Assembly (NCBI RefSeq): GCF_028200735.1
Contig: NZ_JAQKPV010000014.1
Coordinates: 62,001-126,000, forward strand
Source: Streptomyces sp. ACA25
GTDB taxonomy: Bacteria; Actinomycetota; Actinomycetes; Streptomycetales; Streptomycetaceae
Length of the DNA: 64,000 nucleotides
Reading direction: 5' to 3'
A model generated the notes under the pieces. The model saw only the letters and a program-made list of their open reading frames with translations. It ran no database searches and was not told where the DNA came from. Of the stretch, positions 1-8,766 are shown piece by piece. Positions within the stretch are counted from its first letter, which is position 1. Each line of letters begins with the position of its first letter. Position numbers and translations under genes: made by a program.

Positions 1-1
1 C

Positions 2-736
2 GCCCCGCTGGCCGCCGTCCTCGACGAACTGCTGCTGCTGGACGGCTCCACCGGCCGGGGGGCCCTCAACCTCGGCGGCATCGCCAACCTCACGACACGC
101 GACGCGCACGGTGCGGTGATCGCCTATGACCTCGGACCGGCCAACGCCCTCATCGACGCGGTCGCCGCCGAGGCCAGCGGGGGAGCGGAGCGGATGGACA
201 CCGACGGTGCCCGGGCCGCCCGCGGACGCGTGGACGGAGTCCTGCTGGCCGAGCTGCTGGCCGAGCCGTACTACCGGCTGCCGCCGCCGAAGTCGACCGG
301 CAAGGAGCTGTTTCACGCGGGCTACCTGCGGGACCGCACCGCGGGTCGCCCGGTCGCGGCCGACGACCTGGCCGCCACCGTCACCGAGCTCACGGCCGAG
401 CTGGTCGCCGCCGCCTGCCGCGGGCACGGCTTGACGGAGCTCGTCGTGTCCGGTGGCGGAGTGCGCAACCCCGTACTGATGGACCGCGTCCGGGCCGCCG
501 CGGCCGGCACCCGGGTGGTCGGCAGCGAGGAGCACGGGCTGCCCGCCCAGGCGAAGGAGGGGTATCTCTTCGCGCTGCTCGGATTCCTCACCGTGCACGG
601 GCTCGCGGGCAGTGTTCCGTCGGCCACCGGGGCCACCGTGCCTTCGGTGCTGGGATCCGTCACTCCGGGTGCGGGTCCGCTGCGGCTGCCCGGCCCCCGG
701 GCACGACGGCCGGTCCGCCTGCGGATCGAGAACTGA
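2..736 (+). CDS. anmK: Anhydro-N-acetylmuramic acid kinase, 3' part (partial)
   Basis: This is the C-terminal 244 residues of AnmK; the reading frame is already open at base 2, so the start lies outside the window. Family members are about 370-390 residues. The enzyme phosphorylates and opens 1,6-anhydroMurNAc during recycling of peptidoglycan in the cytoplasm. Visible signatures are LNLGGIANLT near the left edge, DLGPANALID (the sugar-binding and catalytic region of the ASKHA kinase fold) and VSGGGVRNPVLM in the C-terminal ATP-binding lobe. It is convergent with the GGDEF-EAL gene, whose stop lies 54 bases away. Family assignment is firm. Confidence 0.93.
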   Translation, partial: APLAAVLDELLLLDGSTGRGALNLGGIANLTTRDAHGAVIAYDLGPANALIDAVAAEASGGAERMDTDGARAARGRVDGVLLAELLAEPYYRLPPPKSTGKELFHAGYLRDRTAGRPVAADDLAATVTELTAELVAAACRGHGLTELVVSGGGVRNPVLMDRVRAAAAGTRVVGSEEHGLPAQAKEGYLFALLGFLTVHGLAGSVPSATGATVPSVLGSVTPGAGPLRLPGPRARRPVRLRIEN

Positions 737-790
737 CCGAGGCGGCCCGGTGTGGCCCTCTGCCGCCACGGAGGGCGGAGGAGCGCGGGC

Positions 791-2947
791 TCAGACAGCC
801 AGCGGAAGCTGTTCCGGAGGCCCGGGACGGGCGTAGTACCAGCCCTGTGCCGAGTCGCAGCCCAGCTCACGCAGTTGCTCGGCCTGGGCGGCGGTCTCCA
901 CCCCTTCCACCGTCACGGAGAGGTCCAGGGTGTGGGCGAGCGACACGATGCCTTCGACGATCTTCAGATCCACCGGGTCCGACGGATGATGCTGCAGCCC
1001 CTCGGTGAAGGACCGGTCCAGTTTCAGGGTGCTGGCAGGCAGCCGCCGCAGGCTGGCCAGGTTCGAGTATCCGGTCCCGAAGTCGTCCAGTGCGATGCCG
1101 ACACCGAGCTCGGCGAGCTGCCGGAGCGGCTTCAACTCGTGGTCGTCGGCGCGCACCATCGCGCTCTCCGTCACCTCCAGGCACAGCGAGGAGGCCGGCA
1201 GCCCGAACTCCTCCAGCACGGCCACGGTGTCGTCCACCAGATCGGGATGGTGCAGCTGTCGGGGGGAGAGGTTGACGTTCACCCGGAGCGGGCGCACCCC
1301 GCCGATGCCGCGTACCTGCCACTCGTACGCCTGGCGCACCGCCTCCCGCAGGACCCACCGGCCGAGCGGGACAATCAGTCCGGTGTGCTCGGCGAGCGGG
1401 ATGAAGCGGTCCGGGCCGAGCACCCCGTGCCGCGGATGGCTCCACCGCACCAGGGCCTCGGCGCCCTCCACGCTGCCGTCCGACATCTTGATCAACGGTT
1501 GGTACTCGATGAAGAACTCGCAGCCCTTGAGGGCCGCGGGCAGGTGGTGCGTCAGGTGGTGCCGGCTGATCGCCCGGGCATCGGAGTCCGGGTCGGCGAG
1601 GGCGTAGCGGTTGCCGCCCTCGGCCTTGGCGCGGTACATGGTGATGTCGGCGCTGCGCAGCACCTCGGAGGAGGTCAGTTCCTCGGTCGGGCCTTCGACC
1701 ACCCCGATGCTGGCGCGTACCATCAGCTCCCGGCCGCCCACGTCCACCGGTGCCGCCAGCGCGTCGAGGGCGCGCTGCGCCAGCTCGGTCACCACGGCCC
1801 GGGAGGGCGGATCAATGATGAGCGCGACGAACTCGTCGCCTCCGATCCTGGCGAGCAGCTGACGCGGTCCCGAGGCGCAGCTGTGCAGCCGCTCGGCAAC
1901 GGCGATCAGCAGCTGGTCCCCCACAGCGTGCCCCAGGCTGTCGTTGACCGCCTTGAAACCGTCCAGGTCCAGGTAGCACAGGCCGATCCGGGAGCAGTCG
2001 GTCTGGGGTGACAGCGCCTGGTCCAGCCGCTCGAAGAAGAGGGCCCGGTTCGGCAGGTCGGTGAGCGCGTCGTGGGTGGCCTGATAGCGCAGCCGGAGGT
2101 TCAGCAGCCGGCGCTCGGTGACGTCCTCCATCATCGCGAGCATGTACTGCGGCTCGCCCTCGGTGTCCCGCAGCAGGGACACCGTGAGGTTGGTCCACAG
2201 CACTGTGCCGTCGGTGCGGTTGTACGGCTTCTCGATCTGGTAGTGCTCGCGTTCTCCGCGCATCAGCTCGCCCTGGAGGCGCCACACCTCGGGGGCGTCC
2301 TCGGGGTGCGTCCAGTCGGTGACGTTACGACTGCGGACGTGGTGGTCGGAGCCCCCGAACATCATGGTCAACGCCGTGTTGGTGTCCTTGATGTTGCCGT
2401 TCATGTCGGCGATGCCGATGCCCAGCGCGGCATCCCGGAACACGGTCCGGAAGCGCGTCTCGCTCTCGTGCAGGGCGTTGGCGATCTCGGTCTGCGCGGT
2501 GAGTGCGGCCCGGGAGACGGACTCCTGCTCGGAGCGGGTGCGCTCCTGCAGGGCACGGGAGAAGCCGGCCGCGATCGCGTGCTGCAGACGGGCACAGCGG
2601 CTGCGCCCCTCCTCGGCTGTCAGGCGGTCGGGACCCGAGCAGTACAGCAGAAGGTAGGCGTCGATGACGCCGAGAATCTGCGGCAGCGACTCGGGGGAGG
2701 TGCAGTGCGCCGCCACCAGCGCATCGCCCACGCCGCGTCCGGGGGTGGCGTCGAAGGGTCTGGCGTGCAGGGCCGTCGTCAGACGCCGGGTCAGCAGCTC
2801 CAGGTGCTCCTCGAACTCCGGACGGGTCATCGAGGTGGCGGTGGCCGGATAGACGGCCCGGCACCAGATCCTGGCGAAGCGCCGTAGCCCGTCGGGCGGT
2901 TCTCCGGAACCGGAGACCGGGGAGGGCGCCGCTGACGGAGGGATCAC
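791..2947 (-). CDS. PAS-GGDEF-EAL cyclic-di-GMP turnover protein
   Basis: 718-residue cytoplasmic protein with no membrane segments. An N-terminal helical region (about 1-150) precedes a PAS/PAC sensor (about 160-280), a GGDEF domain (about 285-450; motif GGDEF intact near 369) and an EAL domain (about 465-715; motif EAL intact near 497, with DDFGTGYSN). Both motifs are complete, so synthesis and hydrolysis of c-di-GMP are each possible. No RxxD inhibitory site precedes GGDEF. The layout matches the developmental regulator RmdA of Streptomyces, but orthology cannot be proved from one window. Translation probably starts at a GTG that overlaps the TGA of the upstream methyltransferase (GTGA), implying coupling. 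Confidence 0.9.
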   Translation of the reverse strand: MIPPSAAPSPVSGSGEPPDGLRRFARIWCRAVYPATATSMTRPEFEEHLELLTRRLTTALHARPFDATPGRGVGDALVAAHCTSPESLPQILGVIDAYLLLYCSGPDRLTAEEGRSRCARLQHAIAAGFSRALQERTRSEQESVSRAALTAQTEIANALHESETRFRTVFRDAALGIGIADMNGNIKDTNTALTMMFGGSDHHVRSRNVTDWTHPEDAPEVWRLQGELMRGEREHYQIEKPYNRTDGTVLWTNLTVSLLRDTEGEPQYMLAMMEDVTERRLLNLRLRYQATHDALTDLPNRALFFERLDQALSPQTDCSRIGLCYLDLDGFKAVNDSLGHAVGDQLLIAVAERLHSCASGPRQLLARIGGDEFVALIIDPPSRAVVTELAQRALDALAAPVDVGGRELMVRASIGVVEGPTEELTSSEVLRSADITMYRAKAEGGNRYALADPDSDARAISRHHLTHHLPAALKGCEFFIEYQPLIKMSDGSVEGAEALVRWSHPRHGVLGPDRFIPLAEHTGLIVPLGRWVLREAVRQAYEWQVRGIGGVRPLRVNVNLSPRQLHHPDLVDDTVAVLEEFGLPASSLCLEVTESAMVRADDHELKPLRQLAELGVGIALDDFGTGYSNLASLRRLPASTLKLDRSFTEGLQHHPSDPVDLKIVEGIVSLAHTLDLSVTVEGVETAAQAEQLRELGCDSAQGWYYARPGPPEQLPLAV

Positions 2948-3756
2948 GCCTTGCGTCCTACTCCCGCGAATCCGGTGTAGACGACGGGATCCTCGTGCTC
3001 GACGGGGCCGTCCGGCCGCCAGTCCGGCATGGGGACGAGGCCGGGTTCGACCATCTCGAAGCCGGTGAAGAATTCCTCCACCTCCTGGCGGGAGCGCATC
3101 ACCAGGGACGACCCGCCCTTGCGGTACACGTCGGAGACCGCGTTGCCCTCCTGCGAGGTGCGGGGGCCGCCTTCGGTGGAGGCATGAGTGAGGATGAGCA
3201 GGCTGCCGGGCGCCAGGCGGTTGCGCAGCACGTCCACCGCCTCACCGGGCCGCTCCTGGGCCTCGATGAAGTGCAGCACTGCCACCAGGAGCAGGGCCAC
3301 CGGGCGGTCGAAGTCGAGCAGACTCCGGGTGACCTCGTGGTCGAGAATGTCCTTCGGCGCCCGGAAGTCGGCCGCGACGACACCCGCGTGAGCGGTACCG
3401 TCCAGCACGGCGCGGCTGTGGGCGACCGCCACCGGGTCGTTGTCCACGTAGACGACCCGGGCCTCGTCGGTGGCCGTCTGGGCGACCTCGTGCACGTTGC
3501 CGAACGTGGGTATGCCGGAACCGATGTCGAGGAACTGGGTGACGCCTTCGCCGACGGCGTAGCGCACCGCCCGGCGCATGAAGGCACGATTCGCCTGCAT
3601 GATCTTCGGCAGCCCCGGGAAGACGGCTATGGCCTGCCGTGCTGCTGCCCGGTCGGCCTCGAAGTTGTGCGACCCCCCGAGGTAGTAGTCGTACATGCGG
3701 GAGACGCTCGGCACGGAAAGATCGATACCTTGCGGAGCCCAGGCGGGTCGCTCCAT
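2944..3756 (-). CDS. SAM-dependent methyltransferase, DUF574 / Methyltransf_19 family
   Basis: 270 residues. The start was placed at the ATG giving MERPAW because AGGAGAT lies 5-10 bases upstream; a longer frame exists but has no ribosome binding site. Family hallmarks are the N-terminal SRMYDYYLGGSHNFEADR and the SAM-binding stretch FLDIGSGIPTFGN. This family is greatly expanded in actinomycetes and its substrates are mostly unknown. The gene overlaps the c-di-GMP enzyme by four bases, so the two should be made together. That suggests a regulatory rather than a biosynthetic role, but this is inference. Confidence 0.9.
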   Translation of the reverse strand: MERPAWAPQGIDLSVPSVSRMYDYYLGGSHNFEADRAAARQAIAVFPGLPKIMQANRAFMRRAVRYAVGEGVTQFLDIGSGIPTFGNVHEVAQTATDEARVVYVDNDPVAVAHSRAVLDGTAHAGVVAADFRAPKDILDHEVTRSLLDFDRPVALLLVAVLHFIEAQERPGEAVDVLRNRLAPGSLLILTHASTEGGPRTSQEGNAVSDVYRKGGSSLVMRSRQEVEEFFTGFEMVEPGLVPMPDWRPDGPVEHEDPVVYTGFAGVGRKA

Positions 3757-3968
3757 CAATATCTCCTGCTCATCGGTAAATTCCAGTGCGAGCAATGAGC
3801 TTACTGACCGTCAGCAACAGGAGGGAAGGAACCGGACGATCGGCCTCCTCCTACCGGAAAACTGTGCGGGTTTTTGTCCCTACTTGTCCCGTTCGTGTGG
3901 CGCGGTTGCCCGAACATTTTGCCGACTCGTGACCCGTGACCGCTCGCCGGGATCTGCCGCGGAGTCGC

Positions 3969-5183
3969 TCAGAGGGAGACGCCCTGCGCGCGCAGGTAAC
4001 CCACCGGATCGATGTCGGATCCGAAGCCGGGAGCCGTGCGGATCTCGAAGTGCAGATGCGGGCCGGTGGAGTTTCCGGTGTTGCCCGAGCGCCCGACCCG
4101 CTGCCCCGTGCTGACCGGCTGACCGGCTGAGACGGAGATGGCCGAAAGGTGGGCGTACTGGCTGTACTTCCCGTCGGAGTGACGGACGATCACCTCGTAG
4201 CCGAAGGAGCCGGCCCAGCCCGCGGAGATGACCTTCCCCCCGGCCACCGACTTCACGGTGGTGCCCGTGGGGACGGCGAAATCCACCCCGGTGTGGTAGC
4301 CCTTGGACCAGTTGCTGCCCGTGGTGCGATAGGCCGTGCCGGTGCCCACGCCCACCGGGGCGGTGTAGGAAGGGGCCGCGACCGGGGCGGCCGCCGCCTT
4401 CTCCGCCACCGGGGCCTTCTCTGCCTGTGCGGCCTTTTCCGCCTTCGGAGGCTGTGCGGGCTTCTCGGCCGGTGCCTTCTCGGCCTTGGCCTTCTTGTCT
4501 TCCTTCTTCTCCGCGGGTGCCGCGGCCTTCGGCTGCCCCTCCGCTGCCCGCAGGGCCAGCCGCTGTCCGGGGAGAATCAGATCCGGATCGGATCCCACCG
4601 TCGAGCGGTTCAGCTCGTACAGCGACTGCCAGCCGCCCCGGACGCCGTGCTGATCGGCGATCCGGGAGAGGCTGTCGCCGCTGATGACCTCGTGGGAGGG
4701 CGAGCCTCCGCCGGCGTCCTCCCGGCCGGCGGGCTCCGCCGCGGGCTTGCCGCTCTGCTCCTCCACCGGCTGCTTCGGTCCGGCGTCGGGAGTGAGGCCG
4801 CCGGGCTTCTCCTGGACCAGCCCTGCGCGGGCCGAGCAGGTCGGCCACGCACGCGGCCCCTGGCCCTTCAGGACTTCTTCGGCGACGGCGATCTGCTGGT
4901 CCTTGGTCGCCAGGTCCGCGCGGCCCGCGAAGGCGGTGCCGCCGAACTCCTCCCAGGTGCTCTGCCGGAACTGCAGGCCGCCGAAGTAGCCGTTGCCCGT
5001 GTTGATGTCCCAGGACTGGTTGCTCTCGCACTCGGCGACCTTGTTCCAGACCTCCACCGGCGCGGCGTTCGCACTCAGGGCACTGATCAGCGGCAGAGCC
5101 AGACCTGCCCCACCCGCGGTCACGGAGAGTGAAGCCCTGGAGACGGGCCCTGGCTTGTAGCGGCGGTGACGTCCTGTGGCCAT
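3969..5183 (-). CDS. Secreted Rpf-LysM-M23 cell-wall hydrolase
   Basis: 404 residues. A basic N-terminus and hydrophobic stretch form a signal peptide with likely cleavage after SANA (about 41). The resuscitation-promoting-factor (transglycosylase-like) domain spans about 42-125, with the catalytic Glu in VAECESN. A LysM domain (about 160-212) binds peptidoglycan. An Ala/Lys/Glu/Pro-rich linker (about 214-275) leads to an M23 metallopeptidase domain (about 275-400) with zinc ligands in HTGVD and HLHFE. The protein therefore combines glycan-strand and cross-bridge cleavage in one chain. Rpf proteins act in spore germination and growth resumption. The start follows GGGGAGGA. No downstream partner gene is obvious. 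Confidence 0.93.
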   Translation of the reverse strand: MATGRHRRYKPGPVSRASLSVTAGGAGLALPLISALSANAAPVEVWNKVAECESNQSWDINTGNGYFGGLQFRQSTWEEFGGTAFAGRADLATKDQQIAVAEEVLKGQGPRAWPTCSARAGLVQEKPGGLTPDAGPKQPVEEQSGKPAAEPAGREDAGGGSPSHEVISGDSLSRIADQHGVRGGWQSLYELNRSTVGSDPDLILPGQRLALRAAEGQPKAAAPAEKKEDKKAKAEKAPAEKPAQPPKAEKAAQAEKAPVAEKAAAAPVAAPSYTAPVGVGTGTAYRTTGSNWSKGYHTGVDFAVPTGTTVKSVAGGKVISAGWAGSFGYEVIVRHSDGKYSQYAHLSAISVSAGQPVSTGQRVGRSGNTGNSTGPHLHFEIRTAPGFGSDIDPVGYLRAQGVSL

Positions 5184-5493
5184 CGGCGGTCCTCCCCGTG
5201 CCGACCGAGCGCTGGCACTCCGTCAGTCCGTGTGCTGATCATGCGAGTTGTACGGCGAGTCACAGATTATGAGCGGAGAGCCCACGGAAGCAAGGGCGAT
5301 GGACCGCCCGATGGGCCGCGGCGGCGTGCGGTGAGCGGAAAACTGATGGCGCGCGCCCCCCGGCCGCGGCGCACAATGGCCGGGATACGTCCTTCGCGGC
5401 CGCGTGACCGGGCGGCCGGAGCGGGCTGCCGTCCCGGCCACGGCCGGTACACGCCCAGCCGGAAGCGGAGCGGAATAGTGAACAGGAGGGGCG
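5184..5493. other. Divergent intergenic region, Rpf gene / rtcB
   Basis: About 310 bases. It holds the minus-strand promoter above, the GGGGAGGA site of the Rpf gene at its left end and the AGGAGG site of rtcB at its right end. I looked for the c-di-AMP riboswitch known upstream of some Streptomyces rpf genes and did not recognise its conserved elements. Confidence 0.5.
5264..5293 (-). promoter_or_regulatory. Putative housekeeping-type promoter of the Rpf-M23 gene
   Basis: On the minus strand TTGCTT (5293-5288) and TAATCT (5269-5264) are separated by 18 bases, about 80 bases before the start codon. Sequence match only. Confidence 0.45.
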
Positions 5494-6687
5494 ATGGGAT
5501 ACACGGAGCTCGCGGGCGCCCGGGTGCCGATCCGTATGTGGGCCGACCCCGCCACGGTGGAGGAGAAGGCGTTGCGGCAGCTGCAGAACGTCGCGACGCT
5601 GCCCTGGATCCGGGGGCTGGCGGTGATGCCCGACGTGCATTATGGAAGAGGAGCCACGGTCGGGTCGGTGATCGCGATGGAGGGGGCGGTCTGCCCCGCG
5701 GCGGTCGGGGTCGACATCGGCTGCGGAATGTCGGCCGTGCGCACCTCTCTGACCGCCGACGACCTGCCCTCCGACCTGTCCCGGCTGCGCTCCCGCATCG
5801 AGCGGGCGATCCCGGTGGGCCGGGACATGCACGACACCCCTGTCGAACCCCGTCGGCTGCACGGTTTCCCGACGGCTGAGTGGGACGACTTCTGGGCCCG
5901 CTTCGACGGGGTGGCCGAGCCGGTCGCGTTCCGCCGGGACCGGGCGCGCAGGCAGATGGGGTCCCTCGGTTCCGGCAACCACTTCGTGGAGGTCTGCACG
6001 GACACCGAGGGCGCGGTCTGGCTGATGTTGCACTCCGGCTCGCGGAACATCGGAAAGGAGCTGGCCGAACACCACATGGGGGAGGCCGGGAAGCTGCCGC
6101 ACAACCGCGGGCTGGTCGACGGCGACCTCGCGGTATTCGTCAGCGACACCCCGCAGATGGCCGCCTACCGGCACGATCTCCTCTGGGCCCAGGAGTACGC
6201 CCGTTACAACCGGGCGGTGATGATGGCGCTGCTCAAGGACACGGTGCGCCGGGAGTTCCCCGCGGCGGCGCCGCGCTTCGGTGGCATGATCTCCTGCCAC
6301 CACAACTACGTGGCCGAGGAGCGGTACGACGAGACGGACCTGCTGGTGACCCGCAAGGGTGCCATCCGGGCGGGCAGCGGCGAGTACGGCATCATCCCCG
6401 GCTCCATGGGCACCGGCTCGTACATCGTGCGCGGGCTGGGGAATCCCGCCTCCTTCGCGTCCGCCTCGCACGGCGCAGGCCGCCGGATGAGCCGTTCGGC
6501 GGCGAAGAAGCGCTTCACCACCCGGGACCTGACCGAGCAGACCAGGGGAGTGGAGTGCCGGAAGGACGCGGGCGTGGTCGACGAGATTCCGGCCGCGTAC
6601 AAGCCGATCGAGCAGGTCATCGAGCAGCAGCGGGACCTGGTCGAGGTGGTGGCCCGGCTGAAGCAGGTCATCTGCGTCAAGGGCTGA
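5494..6687 (+). CDS. rtcB: RtcB-family RNA-splicing ligase
   Basis: 397 residues, usual length for the short RtcB clade. RtcB joins 2',3'-cyclic phosphate (or 3'-phosphate) ends to 5'-OH RNA ends using GTP and manganese. Conserved parts are visible: PDVHYGRG and GVDIGCGM (metal ligands including the active-site Cys), GSLGSGNHFVE, LMLHSGSRNIG, and a SCHHNYVAEE segment matching the His-containing active-site region. The ATG follows ACAGGAGG. No archease partner lies next to it. It may act in RNA repair after stress or toxin cleavage. Confidence 0.93.
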   Translation: MGYTELAGARVPIRMWADPATVEEKALRQLQNVATLPWIRGLAVMPDVHYGRGATVGSVIAMEGAVCPAAVGVDIGCGMSAVRTSLTADDLPSDLSRLRSRIERAIPVGRDMHDTPVEPRRLHGFPTAEWDDFWARFDGVAEPVAFRRDRARRQMGSLGSGNHFVEVCTDTEGAVWLMLHSGSRNIGKELAEHHMGEAGKLPHNRGLVDGDLAVFVSDTPQMAAYRHDLLWAQEYARYNRAVMMALLKDTVRREFPAAAPRFGGMISCHHNYVAEERYDETDLLVTRKGAIRAGSGEYGIIPGSMGTGSYIVRGLGNPASFASASHGAGRRMSRSAAKKRFTTRDLTEQTRGVECRKDAGVVDEIPAAYKPIEQVIEQQRDLVEVVARLKQVICVKG

Positions 6688-6742
6688 GCCCTCGATCCGG
6701 TCAGTCCGGGAGCCGGAGGCTGTCATGCACCGCCGGCGCCGG

Positions 6743-7171
6743 TCAGGGGGCCGGTGCCGGCGGGCACGGTATGAGTCCTCGCTCAGCGAACACCGCCCGC
6801 ACCACCTCCAGTGCGCCGAGGGCGCGCGGGAAGCCCGCGTAGACGGCGCACTGCATCACCGCCTCCACGACTTCGGCAGGGTCCAGGCCCACATTCAGCG
6901 CACCGTGCACGTGCGCGGAGAGCAGCGGCTCGCAGCCGCCGATGCTGCTGAGCACGCCGACGGCGAGCAAGGAGCGCTGCCGGCGGTCGAGTCCCGGCCG
7001 GGTGTGCACGTCCCCGTAGGCGAACTCGACAACGAACCGCCCCATGTCGGGTGCCACCTCCGCCAGGGAGCCGAGTACCGCGTCACCCTGCGGGCCGAGC
7101 ACCTCCTGCATGCGGTCCAGCCCGCGCTTGTACCGCTCGTCCATCTCCGCCATCTCCGCCATCCCGGCCAT
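6743..7171 (-). CDS. Carboxymuconolactone decarboxylase / AhpD-like family protein
   Basis: 142 residues from the ATG preceded by AGGAGG at the proper distance; a further 14 upstream codons are open but lack a site. The body (DMGRFVVEFAYGDVHTRPGLD, SIGGCEPLLSAHVHGALNVG) fits the all-helical CMD fold. The usual CxxC of peroxiredoxin-like AhpD members is replaced by a single Cys in GGCEP, so a decarboxylase-like or unknown role is more likely than peroxidase. The N-terminus carries a 9-base in-frame repeat (7141-7167) encoding MAE/MAE/MDE, giving several alternative ATGs. Convergent with rtcB; a GC-rich imperfect hairpin straddles the stop (about 6729-6758). Confidence 0.82.
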   Translation of the reverse strand: MAGMAEMAEMDERYKRGLDRMQEVLGPQGDAVLGSLAEVAPDMGRFVVEFAYGDVHTRPGLDRRQRSLLAVGVLSSIGGCEPLLSAHVHGALNVGLDPAEVVEAVMQCAVYAGFPRALGALEVVRAVFAERGLIPCPPAPAP

Positions 7172-7279
7172 CCTTGAGCCCTCCTGATCCACTGTGCCGG
7201 GAGTCCTACCCACCGGACGCCGGTGGAAGCCGGGCCGCAGCGGGACTGCCGCGGGTGCTCCGGGCCGGGGGAGGGGAGA

Positions 7280-8380
7280 TCACTCCCGGTGCCGGTCGTC
7301 CGCCCGTCCCGCGTTCTCCTCCAGCGTCCGCACTGCTTCCTTCTGCTCGAGCCCGGTCGCACGCAGCACGTCGATCGCCGCGGACCGGATCTGCCCGATC
7401 ACCACCTGGGAGGTGAGCCCCCGGGCCGCGTGGGGGAGCCACGAGGCGGTTCTCGCCGCCCGCAGGGCCGACGCCCGGGCGTCCTGGACGTCACCGGTGC
7501 CCTCGGTCCAGCGCCGCAGCGCGCTGACGGCGTCCGCGAGCTGTTCGGCCGCCGTGACCAGCCGGGAGTCGACGCGCTGTCCGTGGCGGACGGCGTTCAC
7601 CGCGCCCCGGGCTAGGGCGCGCACGGTGGTCGCCAGCATGTCCAGGCGGGCCCGGACGAGCAGCAGCGGACCGAGGGGGCGCATCGAACGGCGGGGTCCG
7701 CCCAGCCGGGTGCTCTCCCGGGCGGCGTCCAGGGCCTCGTCCAGTTCGCTCAGCAGGCCGTTCATCCGTTCCGTCCCGGTCACGGCGTGTTCGGCCCGCT
7801 GCAGATCGCCGGCGGCCAGTGCTGCGGCGATCTCCCGCAGTACGGTGCTGAGGGAGTCGAGTGCCTCCTGCCCGCCGCGCCGTACCACCCGCTGCGGATC
7901 CGGGGCAAGCAGTGCACCCAGGCTCAGGGCCACCGCCCCGCCGATCAGCGCGTCCGCCAGCCGCACCAGCGGGTTCGTGTCTCCCTGCGGTGCCAGGGCG
8001 ACGACGAGCACCGCGGCCACCGCTGCCTGGTTGACCATGAGGGTGCGTGCACCGAGGGCGACCGCGGCGGCCATGGCGAGGAAGACGGCGATGCCCAGCT
8101 GCAGCGGGCCGGCACCGATCACCCGGAGCAGCAGGTCGGCGGCGGTGAGTCCGACCGCCACCCCGACGGCGACCTCCGCGGCCCGCCCGATGCGCTGCCC
8201 GGCGGTGATGCCCACACACACCACGGCAGCGATCGGTGCGAAGAACGCCTCCTCGGTACCGAAGAGCGCCGCCGCGATCGCGAATGCCAGCCCGGCCGCC
8301 GTACCGGCCAGCAGCAGGGACACGAAGTGGTGGCGCAGCCGCCGGGCCGACCGCCGGGCCCTGTTCCGCGGACCGTTCAT
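7280..8380 (-). CDS. FUSC-family inner-membrane protein
   Basis: 366 residues. About six hydrophobic segments lie in the first 170 residues (for example SLLLAGTAAGLAFAIAAALF and PIAAVVCVGITAGQ), followed by a soluble helical C-terminal half rich in Arg, Ala and Leu. This matches the fusaric-acid-resistance/aromatic-acid-exporter superfamily, half-size form. The start ATG overlaps the TGA of the upstream ASRT gene (TGATG), so it is the last gene of a coupled three-gene operon. Substrate unknown; the context of a sugar-lactone oxidase suggests export of an organic acid or oxidised sugar, which is inference. Confidence 0.85.
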   Translation of the reverse strand: MNGPRNRARRSARRLRHHFVSLLLAGTAAGLAFAIAAALFGTEEAFFAPIAAVVCVGITAGQRIGRAAEVAVGVAVGLTAADLLLRVIGAGPLQLGIAVFLAMAAAVALGARTLMVNQAAVAAVLVVALAPQGDTNPLVRLADALIGGAVALSLGALLAPDPQRVVRRGGQEALDSLSTVLREIAAALAAGDLQRAEHAVTGTERMNGLLSELDEALDAARESTRLGGPRRSMRPLGPLLLVRARLDMLATTVRALARGAVNAVRHGQRVDSRLVTAAEQLADAVSALRRWTEGTGDVQDARASALRAARTASWLPHAARGLTSQVVIGQIRSAAIDVLRATGLEQKEAVRTLEENAGRADDRHRE

Positions 8381-8766
8381 CAGCGTTCGGCCGAGAACCC
8401 CGCGGCGACGGAGGTGCTGAGGTGCCCGCGCCGGGTGTCCGTCCGGGTCAGCTGCGCCACCACCGGCACGTCGGACCGCACCACCGCGCCGTAGGGCACG
8501 CCCAGGGGAACGGCCTGCGGATCGATCAGGTCGTTGATCCGCACGTGGCGGACCCTGCGAGCGGCCACCACGAGGGGGTAGGGACCGACGGGCTCACGGT
8601 CCTGGTGCAGGACGGTGATCTCGATCCGGGCGTCATCGGCGCCGCTGTTGAGCAGGCACAGCTCGTCCCGGCTGGTGAACTCCGGCTCCGGGCCGGTCCC
8701 GGAGGCCGGGACGTGCCCGCCGGGGAAGACCCAGATCCTGTGGCCCAGGGTTTCGGGACCGCTCAT
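8380..8766 (-). CDS. ASRT-domain protein (sensory-rhodopsin-transducer family)
   Basis: 128 residues covering the whole ASRT domain: HRIWVFPGGHVP near the start, SRDELCLLNSGADDARIEITV, RRVRHVRINDL and the C-terminal VPVVAQLTRTDTRRG. The family is named after the transducer of Anabaena sensory rhodopsin, but most members occur without rhodopsin and have been proposed to bind carbohydrate-like ligands. No opsin gene is in the window. The ATG overlaps the TGA of the oxidase gene (ATGA), and its own TGA overlaps the FUSC start, so it is co-translated between a sugar oxidase and a transporter. A small-molecule sensing or carrier role is plausible. Confidence 0.88.
   Translation of the reverse strand: MSGPETLGHRIWVFPGGHVPASGTGPEPEFTSRDELCLLNSGADDARIEITVLHQDREPVGPYPLVVAARRVRHVRINDLIDPQAVPLGVPYGAVVRSDVPVVAQLTRTDTRRGHLSTSVAAGFSAER

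Noticed and set aside
752..2011. A 419-codon plus-strand frame opposite the GGDEF-EAL gene
   Set aside because: Antisense to GGDEF and EAL motifs; composition typical of a shadow frame.
5184..5493. c-di-AMP (ydaO-type) riboswitch upstream of the Rpf gene
   Set aside because: Expected from some Streptomyces rpf genes, but I could not find its conserved elements on the minus strand.
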